Shown: positions 32,845 through 41,745, counted from the first letter of the stretch. The stretch: 64,000 nucleotides of DNA from JADMIH01 sp036399775 (GCA_036399775.1 DASWMJ010000092.1:1-64000), one strand, 5' to 3'. Numbers and translations are program-made. The notes: generated by a model from the sequence alone, not told the origin.

Positions 32845-33438
32845 TCAAGAAATGGAATGCACGGATACCGCGTAACTGCTCGTCGCGTACCAGGGGTCGC
32901 GGTCCCAGGTGGTATAGCGCGCCTCCAATTCTAGTCCAGCCTCTCTTGCAAGCCGGTCATACTCCTCCAATTCAAGGCGGCCTGTGCTCAACTGGAAGCC
33001 TGCCACCAGTCGCCCACCGGGGGCCAGGTGGCGAGCCATGTTCCTCAGCACAACGCCTTCCGTGCCCGGCGTGAGAAAGATCATCACGTTGCCCGCCATC
33101 ACAATCACGTCGAACTGCCTGCCCAGTTCCACGGTCTCCAGGTCGCCAAGACGCCATTCCATGTGGGGGGCCTTGTTGCGTGCCGTGCCCAACATCCTCG
33201 AATCGATGTCAACGCCCACGACCTCTATTCCGCGCCGAGCCAGTTCAACCCCCACCCGGCCTGTGCCGCACCCCGCGTCCAGCACCGATTTTGGCCCCAA
33301 CGCCTCAACGAAATCGGCCTCCCCATGCACATTCTGGCCCGCAGCCTCCTTCTGTATATAAGAAACGTCGTATTCCTCCCCGGAAACGCCACCCCTATCC
33401 AGCCAGGGGTTCTTACGATTTGATGAATCCGCCGCCAT
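32845..33438 (-). CDS. SAM-dependent class I methyltransferase
   Basis: 197 residues. The SAM-binding motif I is clear ('SVLDAGCGTGRVGVELARRG'), followed by the acidic loop at the end of strand 2 ('VVGVDIDSRML') and motif post I ('MEWRLGDLETV'). This is the small Methyltransf_11/25-type fold that modifies small molecules; the substrate is unknown. The gene converges with the CopG gene, 17 bases between stops. Its upstream region is shared, divergently, with the livKHMGF promoter. Confidence 0.87.
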   Translation of the reverse strand: MAADSSNRKNPWLDRGGVSGEEYDVSYIQKEAAGQNVHGEADFVEALGPKSVLDAGCGTGRVGVELARRGIEVVGVDIDSRMLGTARNKAPHMEWRLGDLETVELGRQFDVIVMAGNVMIFLTPGTEGVVLRNMARHLAPGGRLVAGFQLSTGRLELEEYDRLAREAGLELEARYTTWDRDPWYATSSYAVSVHSIS

Positions 33439-33563
33439 AACACCATCCTTCTGCTCTATACAGCAAGAATCAGGGGGTAGATTACGACAGCTGATTAAGC
33501 CATCGCGCCCTACCCCCTGGGCCGCCTGTTACCCCATTCTACCACACTCAAAGGAATATATCT

Positions 33564-33591
33564 GTAGGGGCGGGGCATGCCTTACCCCTAC
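33564..33591. repeat. GTAGGGG...CCCCTAC dispersed palindrome
   Basis: GTAGGGG (33564-33570) and CCCCTAC (33585-33591) around GCGGGGCATGCC-like sequence. It shares the GTAGGGGCGG start with the element at 45578-45604. Confidence 0.65.
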
Positions 33592-33640
33592 CGAAAGGTA
33601 CATTTGTGCATATTCTGAACTCTTACTTTCAAGTTATCTC

Positions 33641-33669
33641 TTGTGCTGACAGGGTTGTGGTGCTAAAAT
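33641..33669 (+). promoter_or_regulatory. Promoter of the liv operon
   Basis: TTGTGC (33641-33646), a 17-base spacer and TAAAAT (33664-33669), about 70 bases before livK. Confidence 0.55.
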
Positions 33670-33741
33670 TGCAACATCCCAAAAGGCGAGGCTAGTATAG
33701 ACAGGCGAAAGGTCCCGGATAAATCTAAGGAGGAGGTTAAC

Positions 33742-35052
33742 ATGTTGAAGAAGGTCCGTTTAGGATGGCTATCGCTCACGCTGGTTGGGGTTATGCTGCT
33801 ATCGGCGTGCGGCCAGGAGGCTGCGACCGCCGTCCCGCCCACAGCAACCACCACCACAGGCAGCACGGCAGACGCCACGGCTACCTCAGGTTCAGTAATG
33901 GAGGCCACTGCCCCGGCGATGGCCGAGTCCCCAACCGCCATGGCAGGTGCCGATGCCGGGGAGGTGATAATAGGTTTCGCTTACGTGACGAGCGGCGACA
34001 ACGCGGTATACGGCAACTCGCAGAAGGCCGCGACGCAGATGGCGATTGACGAGATAAACAGCGCGGGCGACGGCCCCAAAATCACGCCTATTTACGAGGA
34101 CACAGCCGCCAAGCCCGACCAGGCTATCAGCGTCTTCCAGAAGTTCATCAACACCGACAAGGTACACTGCATAATCGGCCCCACCCTGAGCAACGAAGCC
34201 AGGTCAGCGGACCCCGAAGCGCAGAAGGCAGGCGTGCCCGTGCTGGCCGTGTCCAACACGGCAGGTGGCATCACCGATATAGGCGATTACATCTACCGCG
34301 ACTCCCTGGCGGAGTTCCAGGTCATCCCCGAAACTATCAAGCAAGCGAAGGCTGCGCTGGGTATCCAGAAGGTCTCGATAATGTACGCAAAAGACGATGC
34401 CTTCAGCAAGTCGGGCTACGACGTTTTCAAAGCCGAGCTTGAGAAGAACAACATCCAGATACTGAGCGAGCAGACCTTCGGCACCGCCGACACCGATTAC
34501 AGGACGCAGCTTACCGCCATCAAGGGGGAGAACCCGGACGCGATAGTGGTTTCCGCCCTGGCGAATCCCGCCCAGACGATCATGCAGCAGGCCCGCAACG
34601 ACGTGGGTATTGATCCGAAGGTCCACATCATCGGGGGCAACGGCTTCAATTCACCGGCTGTGGTGAAGGCCGCCGGGCCGGCCGCCGAGGGGCTGATAGT
34701 GGGCGCTGCCTGGAACCTCAACGCGAAAGACGAGATGAGCCGCAAGTTCATCGAGAATTACAACAAAGCGAACGGCAAGGACCCCGACCAGTTCGCGGCC
34801 CAGGCATACGCGGGCGTCTATATCATGTACGACGCTATCAAGCGTGCTGACATATCGGGCAAGCCTCTCGCGGAAGCGCGCACCGCTATCCGAGACGCCC
34901 TCAAAGATGCCAACGTGGAGACCGTGCTAGGCACCTTCACTTTCACCGAGAAGCGGGACGCCAACCACCCACCGGTGGTCCAGATAGTCAAGGACGGCAA
35001 GTTCGACCTGCTGGAAGGCGCGATGATGGCCGAAGGCACGCCGACACCATAG
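33742..35052 (+). CDS. livK: Branched-chain amino-acid binding lipoprotein (LivK-like)
   Basis: 436 residues. A lipobox SAC places the lipid on Cys23, and a Thr/Ala-rich tether runs to about residue 72. The type I periplasmic-binding fold follows from 'IIGFAYVTSGDNAVYGNSQKAATQMAIDEIN', with 'VHCIIGPTLSNEARSADPEAQKAGVPVLAVSNT' as the ligand cleft region. It delivers leucine, isoleucine or valine, or a related amide or amino acid, to the LivHMGF transporter encoded next. AAGGAGGAGG gives strong translation, as expected for the abundant binding component. It is the first gene of the operon; a heptamer-type array separates it from livH. Confidence 0.93.
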   Translation: MLKKVRLGWLSLTLVGVMLLSACGQEAATAVPPTATTTTGSTADATATSGSVMEATAPAMAESPTAMAGADAGEVIIGFAYVTSGDNAVYGNSQKAATQMAIDEINSAGDGPKITPIYEDTAAKPDQAISVFQKFINTDKVHCIIGPTLSNEARSADPEAQKAGVPVLAVSNTAGGITDIGDYIYRDSLAEFQVIPETIKQAKAALGIQKVSIMYAKDDAFSKSGYDVFKAELEKNNIQILSEQTFGTADTDYRTQLTAIKGENPDAIVVSALANPAQTIMQQARNDVGIDPKVHIIGGNGFNSPAVVKAAGPAAEGLIVGAAWNLNAKDEMSRKFIENYNKANGKDPDQFAAQAYAGVYIMYDAIKRADISGKPLAEARTAIRDALKDANVETVLGTFTFTEKRDANHPPVVQIVKDGKFDLLEGAMMAEGTPTP

Positions 35053-35054
35053 GT

Positions 35055-35210
35055 GTTGCGTAAAACGTATTGCGTATTGCTTATTGCGTAAATGTTGAAC
35101 CACAAAGACACTAAGAACCCTAAGATGTTATGAATTGAACCGCAGAGGCGCGGAGACGCTGAGGTTATTTAGGGTTTTACGCAATACGTACTACGCAATA
35201 CGTTTCACGC
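35055..35210. repeat. Inverted heptamer arrays (TATTGCG / CGCAATA) with inner repeats
   Basis: The left arm is 35055-35091 (GCGTAAAACGTATTGCGTAT...) and the right arm 35174-35209 (TTTTACGCAATACGTACTAC...). Between them lie two other heptad-like units, GAACCACAAAGACACTAAGA and GAACCGCAGAGGCGCGGAGA, each also common as a dispersed repeat in other bacteria. It sits inside the liv operon. Confidence 0.85.
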
Positions 35211-35232
35211 GACCTCAACATAAAGGCCCAAC

Positions 35233-36126
35233 ATGAATCTCTCCACGCTCCCGCAGCAGCTACTGAACGGTATCTTTTCGGGTAGTATATACGCGCTCTT
35301 TGCGCTGGGATATACGCTCGTTTTCGGGGTGCTGGATATATTGAACCTGGCACATGCCGCTATCTTTATGATGGCGGCGGTGGTCGGGTGGTGGCTGGTG
35401 AGCGTGCAGGGGTGGAGTCTCTTATTGGCCTTTCCGGTCGCGGTGCTGCTGGCGGGGGCGCTGGGGGTATTGTTGGACAGGGTAGCTTTCTTGCGGCTGA
35501 GACGGCGGGGGGCGGGGCATCTTTCCCCCATGATAAGCTCTATAGGCATGGCGCTCATTTTCGTCGGGCTTGCGGGACTACTCTTCAAGCCTGACCGCAA
35601 ACAGTTCCCCATGAGCGCCTTCCCGCAAGTATACTTCGACATCGGCACCGTGCGGGTCCGCCTGCTCGACGTGATAATACTGGCCGTGAGCCTCGCTCTT
35701 ATGGCCCTGCTCACCTGGCTCGTGCAGACAACTCCTCTCGGCAAAGCGATGCGCGCGGTAGCCGAGAATCCCAGGGCGGCGGCCCTCCTGGGCGTAAACA
35801 TCGAGATGGTAATTATGCAGACCTTCTTCGTTGCCTCTGCGCTCGGTGGAGCGGCAGGCATACTGTACGGCATGAGCCTGAACAGCATCGAGCCGACGAT
35901 GGGCAACCAGGTAGAGCTAAAGGGGCTGTCCATCATCATCCTGGGGGGCATGGGGAGCATACCGGGCGCGGTGATCGCGGGTTTCCTCATCGGCCTGATA
36001 GAAGTCCTGAGTGTGGTTTTCGGGCGATCCGACCTCAAGGATGCGTTCGTTTTCGCCGCCCTCTTCCTGGTCCTCCTGATAAGGCCACAGGGCATCTTCG
36101 GCAGAAAGCTGGGCAGAACCGGTTGA
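35233..36126 (+). CDS. livH: Branched-chain amino-acid ABC permease LivH
   Basis: 297 residues, the usual size. A polytopic membrane protein with about eight helices, beginning 'LPQQLLNGIFSGSIYALFALGYTLVFGVLDILNLAHAAIFM', the diagnostic LivH start. The coupling-helix region 'GKAMRAVAENPRAAALLGVNIEMV' contacts the ATPases LivG/LivF. It pairs with LivM to form the import channel. It follows livK across a 180-base repeat array and precedes livM across another, so stable cotranscription would require read-through of two potential hairpins. ATG start with a modest AAAGG ribosome binding site. Confidence 0.95.
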   Translation: MNLSTLPQQLLNGIFSGSIYALFALGYTLVFGVLDILNLAHAAIFMMAAVVGWWLVSVQGWSLLLAFPVAVLLAGALGVLLDRVAFLRLRRRGAGHLSPMISSIGMALIFVGLAGLLFKPDRKQFPMSAFPQVYFDIGTVRVRLLDVIILAVSLALMALLTWLVQTTPLGKAMRAVAENPRAAALLGVNIEMVIMQTFFVASALGGAAGILYGMSLNSIEPTMGNQVELKGLSIIILGGMGSIPGAVIAGFLIGLIEVLSVVFGRSDLKDAFVFAALFLVLLIRPQGIFGRKLGRTG

Positions 36127-36210
36127 TTTTAGATTTTAGATTTTAGATTTCCGATTTGACGGACCGCAAACTCAATCTAAAATCCAAAATCTAAAATCTA
36201 AAATCTAAAG
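36123..36210. repeat. Inverted heptamer arrays abutting the livM start
   Basis: The left arm is 36126-36151 (TTTTAGATTTTAGATTTTAG) and the right arm 36172-36209 (CAATCTAAAATCCAAAATCT...). GACCGCAAA lies in the loop. The right arm ends one base before the livM ATG, leaving no room for a ribosome binding site. Confidence 0.9.
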
Positions 36211-37287
36211 ATGGCAGAGTTTTTCACAAACAACAGCTTCCTGATCAACCTTATAGGCATCAACGCGATATTGGCGTTGAGCATCTATATGACGCTGTCG
36301 TGCGCGATGCTCTCCCTTAGTAACGCGGCCTCTATGGCGATTGGGGCTTATGCTTCGGGGGTGCTCACCCTCAAGGCGGGATGGCCGTTCTGGCCTGCGG
36401 CGATTGTGGGCGCGGTGGTGGCAGGCTTTGTGGCCTTTCTCCTGGGACTGCCGATCTTGCGGCTGCGGGGGGTCTTCCTGGCGATTGCCACTATCGGGTT
36501 TGGCGAGGTGGTGCGCGTGGCTATCGTCAACACCGAGGCGTTGGGAAGCTCGGAGGGGTTCCGCCTGAACACCGGGCAAGTGAATATAGAGATCGGCTTC
36601 TGGCATATATTCGGGACGCTGGTCGTGCTGGCTTTTTTCTTCAGCAGGCTCAAAGGCTCGCGCATGGGCCTGGCGCTGGAAGCTATACGCGAGGACGAGA
36701 GCGCCGCCCGTACGATGGGCATAAACGTCACCTTCTACAAGGTGTCGGCTTACGTGCTGGGCGCGTTCATGGCGGGGCTGGCGGGGGCGCTTTATGGGCA
36801 CCTGCGGGCCTACTTCTCACCCGGCGACTTCGGCTTCCAGCGCGCGGTTGACATCCTGGTGTTCGCGGTGGTCGGCGGTACGTTCGCCTGGCGCGGGGCT
36901 ATCGCGGGGGCGTTTCTCATGACCGTGCTCTCCGAGGTACTGCGAGCAATACCCCCTGTCGGTGGTATCGCCGTGAAAGAGTACCCCGAAATCTTCACGG
37001 GGCTTATCTTGCTGGGCGTGATACTCTTCCTACCCAACGGCCTCCTGAGCGCGGCCTTGAAGCTGAATATCGGGCGAAAGACGCTACAACCGGTCCCGGA
37101 GCAAATCGAGGCAGACCCGCGCCTTTCGGAGCTTGGCGATAGCTCCTCTACAGCAGACATCGCGAACGAGGCTTTGCGCGGCCCCGGAGCCGCCGCAGCC
37201 CAGGAAGGTACGGAAGCAGAGGGCAGGGACTACGGTGAGGAGGGAGTGGCACGCACGGGTGCCGGGCCGAAGGAGGCGTCTAAGTGA
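36211..37287 (+). CDS. livM: Branched-chain amino-acid ABC permease LivM
   Basis: 358 residues. About eight membrane helices; 'SLSNAASMAIGAYASGVLTLK' and 'LRLRGVFLAIATIGFGEVVRVAIVN' are typical of LivM, as is the coupling loop 'GLALEAIREDESAARTMGINV'. The C-terminal ~65 residues after 'FLPNGLLSAALKL' form a polar Ala/Glu-rich cytoplasmic tail that most LivM proteins lack. The ATG directly follows a TCTAAAA heptamer array with no Shine-Dalgarno sequence; other in-frame starts downstream would remove the first helix. The stop overlaps the livG start by four bases. Confidence 0.94.
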   Translation: MAEFFTNNSFLINLIGINAILALSIYMTLSCAMLSLSNAASMAIGAYASGVLTLKAGWPFWPAAIVGAVVAGFVAFLLGLPILRLRGVFLAIATIGFGEVVRVAIVNTEALGSSEGFRLNTGQVNIEIGFWHIFGTLVVLAFFFSRLKGSRMGLALEAIREDESAARTMGINVTFYKVSAYVLGAFMAGLAGALYGHLRAYFSPGDFGFQRAVDILVFAVVGGTFAWRGAIAGAFLMTVLSEVLRAIPPVGGIAVKEYPEIFTGLILLGVILFLPNGLLSAALKLNIGRKTLQPVPEQIEADPRLSELGDSSSTADIANEALRGPGAAAAQEGTEAEGRDYGEEGVARTGAGPKEASK

Positions 37288-38069
37288 CTTCGGCTGAGCA
37301 GACTACCCAGCCCATCCTCCGCGTAACGGGCCTTTCGCGCCATTTCGGGGGACTTGTGGCGGTAAACGACGTTTCGTTCAGCATCTACCCAGGCAAGATT
37401 TACGGCCTTATCGGCCCGAACGGCGCGGGCAAGACGACCGTGATAAACATGCTGAGCGGCCTGCTGCCACCCACCAGGGGCGCGGTAGAGTTCGAGGGGC
37501 GGCGGATCGAGAGGCTGCCCGCGCACCGGATCGCGGAGCTGGGTATCACGCGCACGTACCAGAATATCCGCCTGTTCGGGGCGATGAGCGTGCTACAGAA
37601 CGTGGTCGTGGGCCAGCACACGCGCCTCAAGAGCAGCCTTGCGGAGCGTCTGGTATTCTCGCCCCGCGTCAGGAAGGAGGAGAGGGACGCGCGGGAGAGG
37701 GCATTGTCCTTGCTTGCAGGCGTCGGGCTGTCGGGTGTGGCAGAGGAACCGGCGTCGTCGCTGGCATACGGCAACCAGCGCCGCCTGGAACTGGTGCGCG
37801 CCCTGGCTTCTCACCCTCAGCTTCTCCTGCTTGATGAGCCTGCGGCAGGCATGAACGCCGCCGAGAGCCAATCGTTGCGAACGCGCCTGCGCTCCCTGGC
37901 GGATGGTGGGCTTACTCTGCTGGTGATAGAGCACGACATGGCCCTCGTGATGTCCCTGTGCGACCGCATCGGGGTGCTCAACTTCGGCAACATGATAGCC
38001 GAAGGCACGCCACAGGAGATAAGCAGCAACCCCCAGGTGATTGAAGCCTACCTGGGCAGCGAAGAATGA
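37284..38069 (+). CDS. livG: Branched-chain amino-acid ABC ATPase LivG
   Basis: 261 residues. Walker A GPNGAGKTT, signature 'LAYGNQRRLELVRAL', Walker B 'LLLLDEPAAGMN' and the His switch 'VIEHDMALVM' are complete. The 'LAYGxQR' signature variant and the C-terminal 'ISSNPQVIEAYLGSEE' are typical of LivG. It powers the LivHM channel together with LivF. It starts with GTG, overlapping the livM stop (GTGA), so translation is coupled. Confidence 0.96.
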   Translation: MTSAEQTTQPILRVTGLSRHFGGLVAVNDVSFSIYPGKIYGLIGPNGAGKTTVINMLSGLLPPTRGAVEFEGRRIERLPAHRIAELGITRTYQNIRLFGAMSVLQNVVVGQHTRLKSSLAERLVFSPRVRKEERDARERALSLLAGVGLSGVAEEPASSLAYGNQRRLELVRALASHPQLLLLDEPAAGMNAAESQSLRTRLRSLADGGLTLLVIEHDMALVMSLCDRIGVLNFGNMIAEGTPQEISSNPQVIEAYLGSEE

Positions 38070-38085
38070 CCAACCCACTACCAAC

Positions 38086-38155
38086 CTCTGACTGCTAATT
38101 TCTAATTTCTAATTTCTGATTTCTAATTTCTAATTTCTGACTTCTAACTTCTAAA
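38086..38155. repeat. Heptamer array, unit TTCTAAT, abutting livF
   Basis: About nine units (CTAATTTCTAATTTCTAATT, CTGATTT, CTGACTT, CTAACTT) running to within one unit of the livF ATG. It is not paired with an inverse copy nearby. Confidence 0.9.
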
Positions 38156-38869
38156 ATGCTACAAGTCACCGATCTGGTAATCAACTACGGCCAGATAGAA
38201 GCCGTCAAGGGAGTCTCCTTCCGGGTGGAGGAGGGGCAGATCGTGGCGCTGGTGGGCGCGAACGGCGCGGGCAAGACCACCATAATGGGCGCGCTTTCGG
38301 GGCTGTTGAGGCCCAGGCGGGGGAGCATCAAATTCAAGGGTGAGGAGATCAGCCAGTGGGCTTCTCACAAGATCGTCTCGGCGGGCATCGCGCAGGTGCC
38401 GGAGGGCCGCGCTATCCTGGCTCGCATGACGGTGCGCGAGAACCTTGAACTGGGGTCGTCGTCCGGCGGGAGGCGGCACACTAGCGAGGAGGATATACAA
38501 AGGGTCTACGCGCGCTTTCCAGTGCTTAGAGAGCGTAGCGGTGGCATGGCGGGGAACCTGTCGGGTGGCGAACAACAGATGCTAGCCATTGGGCGTGCTC
38601 TGCTGCTTAGGCCCCAACTCCTGTTACTCGATGAGCCGTCTATGGGCCTCGCACCCTTGCTCGTCAAGGAGATATTCCGCATCATCGCTGAGCTAAACCA
38701 GGAAGGCCGGACGGTTTTGCTGGTAGAGCAAAACTCGCACAAAGCCCTGCAGATAGCCGACTATGCCTACGTGCTGGATAGAGGGCGCATAGTGCTGGAA
38801 GGCACAGGCCAATCGCTCCTCAACAACGAACAGGTAGCCCGCACTTACCTCGGTGGGAAGGCCTTATAG
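38156..38869 (+). CDS. livF: Branched-chain amino-acid ABC ATPase LivF
   Basis: 237 residues, standard length. Walker A GANGAGKTT, signature 'LSGGEQQMLAIGRAL', Walker B 'LLLLDEPSMGLAP', His-switch equivalent 'LVEQNSHKAL'. 'GIAQVPEGRAILARMTVREN' is diagnostic for LivF. It is the last gene of the importer operon. As with livM, the ATG follows a heptamer array (CTTCTAAA-ATG) with no ribosome binding site. Confidence 0.95.
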   Translation: MLQVTDLVINYGQIEAVKGVSFRVEEGQIVALVGANGAGKTTIMGALSGLLRPRRGSIKFKGEEISQWASHKIVSAGIAQVPEGRAILARMTVRENLELGSSSGGRRHTSEEDIQRVYARFPVLRERSGGMAGNLSGGEQQMLAIGRALLLRPQLLLLDEPSMGLAPLLVKEIFRIIAELNQEGRTVLLVEQNSHKALQIADYAYVLDRGRIVLEGTGQSLLNNEQVARTYLGGKAL

Positions 38870-38870
38870 G

Positions 38871-38932
38871 GGATAGGGCCGAGGGGCGAGGGGCGAGGGG
38901 CGAGGGGCGAGGGGCGAGGGGCGAGGGGTTAG
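38871..38932. repeat. Heptamer array, unit GAGGGGC
   Basis: Seven nearly perfect GAGGGGC units between the convergent livF and MFS genes, ending in the MFS stop region. Confidence 0.9.
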
Positions 38933-40197
38933 GCGGATTCGGCTTGCTCGGCGGCGAGGGCTATGGGCTGGTCTATTGGTTGCCTGATTTTGATGGCGAA
39001 TAACGCTGCACCGCTGGCGGCGAACATCCCGGCTGCGAAGAGGAATAAAGTGGTGTAGCCCAGGCCGGGTTGGATGCCGTTGGCCCAATCTACCAGTGGA
39101 CCGGAGAGACCGGCGACGGCGGCTGCACCGGCTGTGCCTATATTCGCCAGTCCGAAGAAGCGCGCGGCCTCCTGGGCTGGCACCAGGTCGGCGGTCAGCG
39201 CCCAGTTCGCGCCTGAGAAGGCAGCGGTGCCGAGCGCCATCAACCCACCGAAGAGGAAGATATAGAGGGGGCTGTCCGCGACTATCAACAATAGGACCCC
39301 CGCGACACTCAGCGCCACGCCGGATAGCATCAGAGGCAGGCGGCCAAAGCGGTCGGCAGCCCAGCCCGCCGGTATGCTCGCAATCACTGTCACCAGCGCG
39401 AGGCCGGCCAAGAGCGTGCCTGCTTCGCCAGTGGCGTCTTCGGGGTCGAGGCGCAGCCTGTCAACGATGAAGAATAGCCAGAAGCGGCTTACGGCGTATG
39501 CCCCAAGCAGGAAAAGGAACCTGCAAGCGACGAGCCACACGAAGGCGCGATGCTGCCGGAAATCGAGCCGGAAAGCGTCTGCCACCGTGACGCGCCGGGA
39601 GATCGGGGTCGCGGCGTTTGTCGGCTCGCGGACCAGCGCGACGGTAAGCAAGAAGGTGAGCACGATAACGGCTGCGAGGGCAAGGAGCGCGGGGCCGATC
39701 TGCCCGCCTTCAAGAAGCTGGCCCAACAGGGCAAAGCCGACCAGCGCACCACCTATATCCATCAAGCCTTTGAAGCCGGATGCAGCGCCCCGCGCATGGG
39801 AAGGTACGAGATCGGGGATGAAGCCCTGCTGTGACGCCTGGGCTGCGCTCGCCGCTACCTGGACGAGCACGAAGGCGAGGCCCAGCCCGATCAAGCCTGG
39901 GGCAAGACCGAGCGCGGCCAGGCTCGCCAGAATGAGGGCTACCGCCACAGCGAGGCTGCCCCGGCGGCCCCAGCGTGGGCGCAGGCGGTCGCTCAGGGTG
40001 CCGGCGATTGGCTGGACCAGCATAGCCACGAGCAGGCCCGCGAAGGTGAGCAGGCCAAGAGTGGTAGCCTGTGATGCGTCATCGGCCAGGCTGAGCAGTT
40101 GGCTCGGCAGGACGAGGGTAGTTATGCCGTCCGACAGCATACTCAGTCCCAGCCAGAAGATGCTGATGCCGAATAGTAAGCGCAGACGTTGCATCAA
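38929..40197 (-). CDS. MFS transporter
   Basis: A 422-residue, 12-helix major facilitator protein. It starts 'RLRLLFGISIFWLGLSMLSDGITTLVLP'. The loop 2-3 motif is 'GTLSDRLRPRWGRRGSLAV' and the matching loop 8-9 is 'GWAADRFGRLPLMLSG'. The form resembles the sugar/cation-symporter-like and SLC45-like MFS groups; the substrate is unknown. It lies head-to-tail with the small AOC-like gene upstream (9 bases), so it may be transcribed with the VioB-like cluster. Confidence 0.87.
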   Translation of the reverse strand: MMQRLRLLFGISIFWLGLSMLSDGITTLVLPSQLLSLADDASQATTLGLLTFAGLLVAMLVQPIAGTLSDRLRPRWGRRGSLAVAVALILASLAALGLAPGLIGLGLAFVLVQVAASAAQASQQGFIPDLVPSHARGAASGFKGLMDIGGALVGFALLGQLLEGGQIGPALLALAAVIVLTFLLTVALVREPTNAATPISRRVTVADAFRLDFRQHRAFVWLVACRFLFLLGAYAVSRFWLFFIVDRLRLDPEDATGEAGTLLAGLALVTVIASIPAGWAADRFGRLPLMLSGVALSVAGVLLLIVADSPLYIFLFGGLMALGTAAFSGANWALTADLVPAQEAARFFGLANIGTAGAAAVAGLSGPLVDWANGIQPGLGYTTLFLFAAGMFAASGAALFAIKIRQPIDQPIALAAEQAESA

Positions 40198-40206
40198 TCT
40201 GCCTCT

Positions 40207-40659
40207 TTACGGAAGGTAGACGATATAGAAGTGGTAGTCAATAAGCTCATCCGTCTCGAGGTTTATCAGGAAGTTGGAAGTGATAGCGCCGGTGGCTCCC
40301 GCGAACGCGCCGGTGCCGCTATCTAGCTTCCACATGACCGTGCCGTGGCTGAAGCCTTCGTCGTCTGGCGTGCCAAGCAGAGTGCCTGCACCTATACTGC
40401 TGAAGCTCAAGGTGTTGGCGTCCCCGCCGAAATTGATGGTCCCCCACTCGAAGAATAGCTGACCATCATGGCTTAGCACGGCTGTGTTGGTCATTACCGC
40501 CGTTTCGCCTGGGAGCGGCTCGATTTTCGCGGCTACGCCTTGAGGCTCAATCAGCGTGGTAATCTGGACGCCCTGGGCTGTCGCCTGGGGGGTGGGGTCT
40601 TTATCCGATTTGGGAGGGCGGTGAAACCTTAGGGCAAAGGTTAGAGGCTGCATGGTCAT
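40207..40659 (-). CDS. Allene-oxide-cyclase/dirigent-like barrel protein
   Basis: 150 residues, mostly beta. The segment 'GTVMWKLDSGTGAFAGATGAITSNFLIN' matches the pattern of allene oxide cyclase-like and dirigent-like barrels, where 'G.G.F.GA.G' closes the barrel. No signal peptide is visible. Proteins of this fold bind hydrophobic ligands and can steer cyclisation or coupling. It lies 15 bases after the ferritin-like VioB-type gene on the same strand, which suggests a joint role in modifying an aromatic product; that link is inference. Confidence 0.62.
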   Translation of the reverse strand: MTMQPLTFALRFHRPPKSDKDPTPQATAQGVQITTLIEPQGVAAKIEPLPGETAVMTNTAVLSHDGQLFFEWGTINFGGDANTLSFSSIGAGTLLGTPDDEGFSHGTVMWKLDSGTGAFAGATGAITSNFLINLETDELIDYHFYIVYLP

Positions 40660-40674
40660 TCCCTTCTAAACCTC

Positions 40675-41712
40675 TTAGGGATTCACGGGTTGGTATTCGA
40701 AGCTGGGGCCGGCGGTCGTGCCGTTGCCCAGGTCAATAGCCATGAGGTCTACCACCTGCTCTTTGAGGGACTCCATAAGCCCGATAGCGTTATTCATCTG
40801 GCCTGGGTAGCCGTTGAAGACCGAATGCAGGGACTTCAGGAGGCTGGTGTAAGTGTAGTTGAAGGTGTCGCAGGCGTAGCGGGCTTTGGAACCGGCGGGG
40901 TAATTGGCTGCTTTCGGATTTTCTACGGTTGGGTAGACGCCGGTGGGGTCGAAGGGGATGGGAGCGCCGCCATAGATGTAGCCGGGCGGCGGAGATGGAT
41001 TGGTGATGAGGGTCTTGCCGTTATAAATCTCGGCATAACGATAGTAATGGGCAGGTTCGGTATCCGAGCCGGGTTCCATCGGGTCGGTGGTGGTGCCCTC
41101 TCCCTGCTCGACGATGAGGTCAATCGCCGCTGCCGCCGTGTCAAAATCGTATACCTCGGTTAGCTCCGGCATATACTGGTAGGTTACCTGCCTTGACTTG
41201 TCGCCCACCCATATGCCGGGCCCGGCCAGCTTGAGTTGCTCTTTAATCATGCCGTAGAATTGTCCTATAGTGATGGGTTCCGCAGCCGCGCCCAACGCGG
41301 CGGCAGGCGTCAGAACCGGGTAGATTTGGGGGTCCTCCGGCTCTTCGATTTCCATGAAGACGTTCTTGACGAGGTCGAGCGAGAAGGGCGCGAGGGGGAC
41401 GATGAGGCCCTCTTCGACCGAGCCGGGGAGCGGACCTGGGTAGTCCGGGATGAAGCCTGGCTCGTCAATGACAGGGGAGCCACCGATGGCGTTGAGAATG
41501 TTGCAGGCCAGGGACATGTGCAGCATCTCCTCGATCACTACGGAGGATATCAAGTTCTCGATAGAAGTATTACTGCCCGTCTTGATCGAGAACATGGCGT
41601 ACAGGTACGTCGGTATGGTGGCATGCTCCAGTTCGATAGCATTCTGGAGCGCAGCCTGCAAGCCCTCAGTGGTGTCTAAGGCCGAGGCTAGCCCAGGGTG
41701 TAACTTGATCAT
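40675..41712 (-). CDS. Ferritin-like protein, VioB C-terminal-type (iminophenyl-pyruvate dimer synthase family)
   Basis: 345 residues. 'LQAALQNAIELEHATIPTYLYAMFSI' and 'SSVVIEEMLHMSLACNILNAIGG' are the two ferritin-like helices with the Glu and Glu-x-x-His residues of the VioB/RebD/StaD family domain. These enzymes couple two indole-pyruvate imine units on the way to violacein or indolocarbazoles. The full VioB also has a large N-terminal part, which here is a separate gene just upstream (41746-43635). GGAGG precedes the ATG. No tryptophan oxidase (VioA/RebO) gene is present, so the actual substrate may differ. Confidence 0.78.
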   Translation of the reverse strand: MIKLHPGLASALDTTEGLQAALQNAIELEHATIPTYLYAMFSIKTGSNTSIENLISSVVIEEMLHMSLACNILNAIGGSPVIDEPGFIPDYPGPLPGSVEEGLIVPLAPFSLDLVKNVFMEIEEPEDPQIYPVLTPAAALGAAAEPITIGQFYGMIKEQLKLAGPGIWVGDKSRQVTYQYMPELTEVYDFDTAAAAIDLIVEQGEGTTTDPMEPGSDTEPAHYYRYAEIYNGKTLITNPSPPPGYIYGGAPIPFDPTGVYPTVENPKAANYPAGSKARYACDTFNYTYTSLLKSLHSVFNGYPGQMNNAIGLMESLKEQVVDLMAIDLGNGTTAGPSFEYQPVNP

Positions 41713-41745
41713 AGTAGAATACCTCCTCTAATCGGGTGCGAACGG

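Larger units (their letters stand above)
33439..33741. other. Divergent gap before livK
   Basis: It contains an exact inverted repeat CAGGGGGTAG/CTACCCCCTG (33471-33480, 33510-33519), a GTAGGGG palindrome (33564-33591), the liv promoter and a strong AAGGAGGAGG ribosome binding site (33729-33738). Confidence 0.6.

Noticed and set aside
35205..36095. 296-codon open frame antisense to livH
   Set aside because: Shadow of livH; Arg/Ser/Pro-rich translation without motifs.
39374..40219. 281-codon open frame antisense to the MFS gene
   Set aside because: Shadow of a conserved transporter gene; low-complexity translation.
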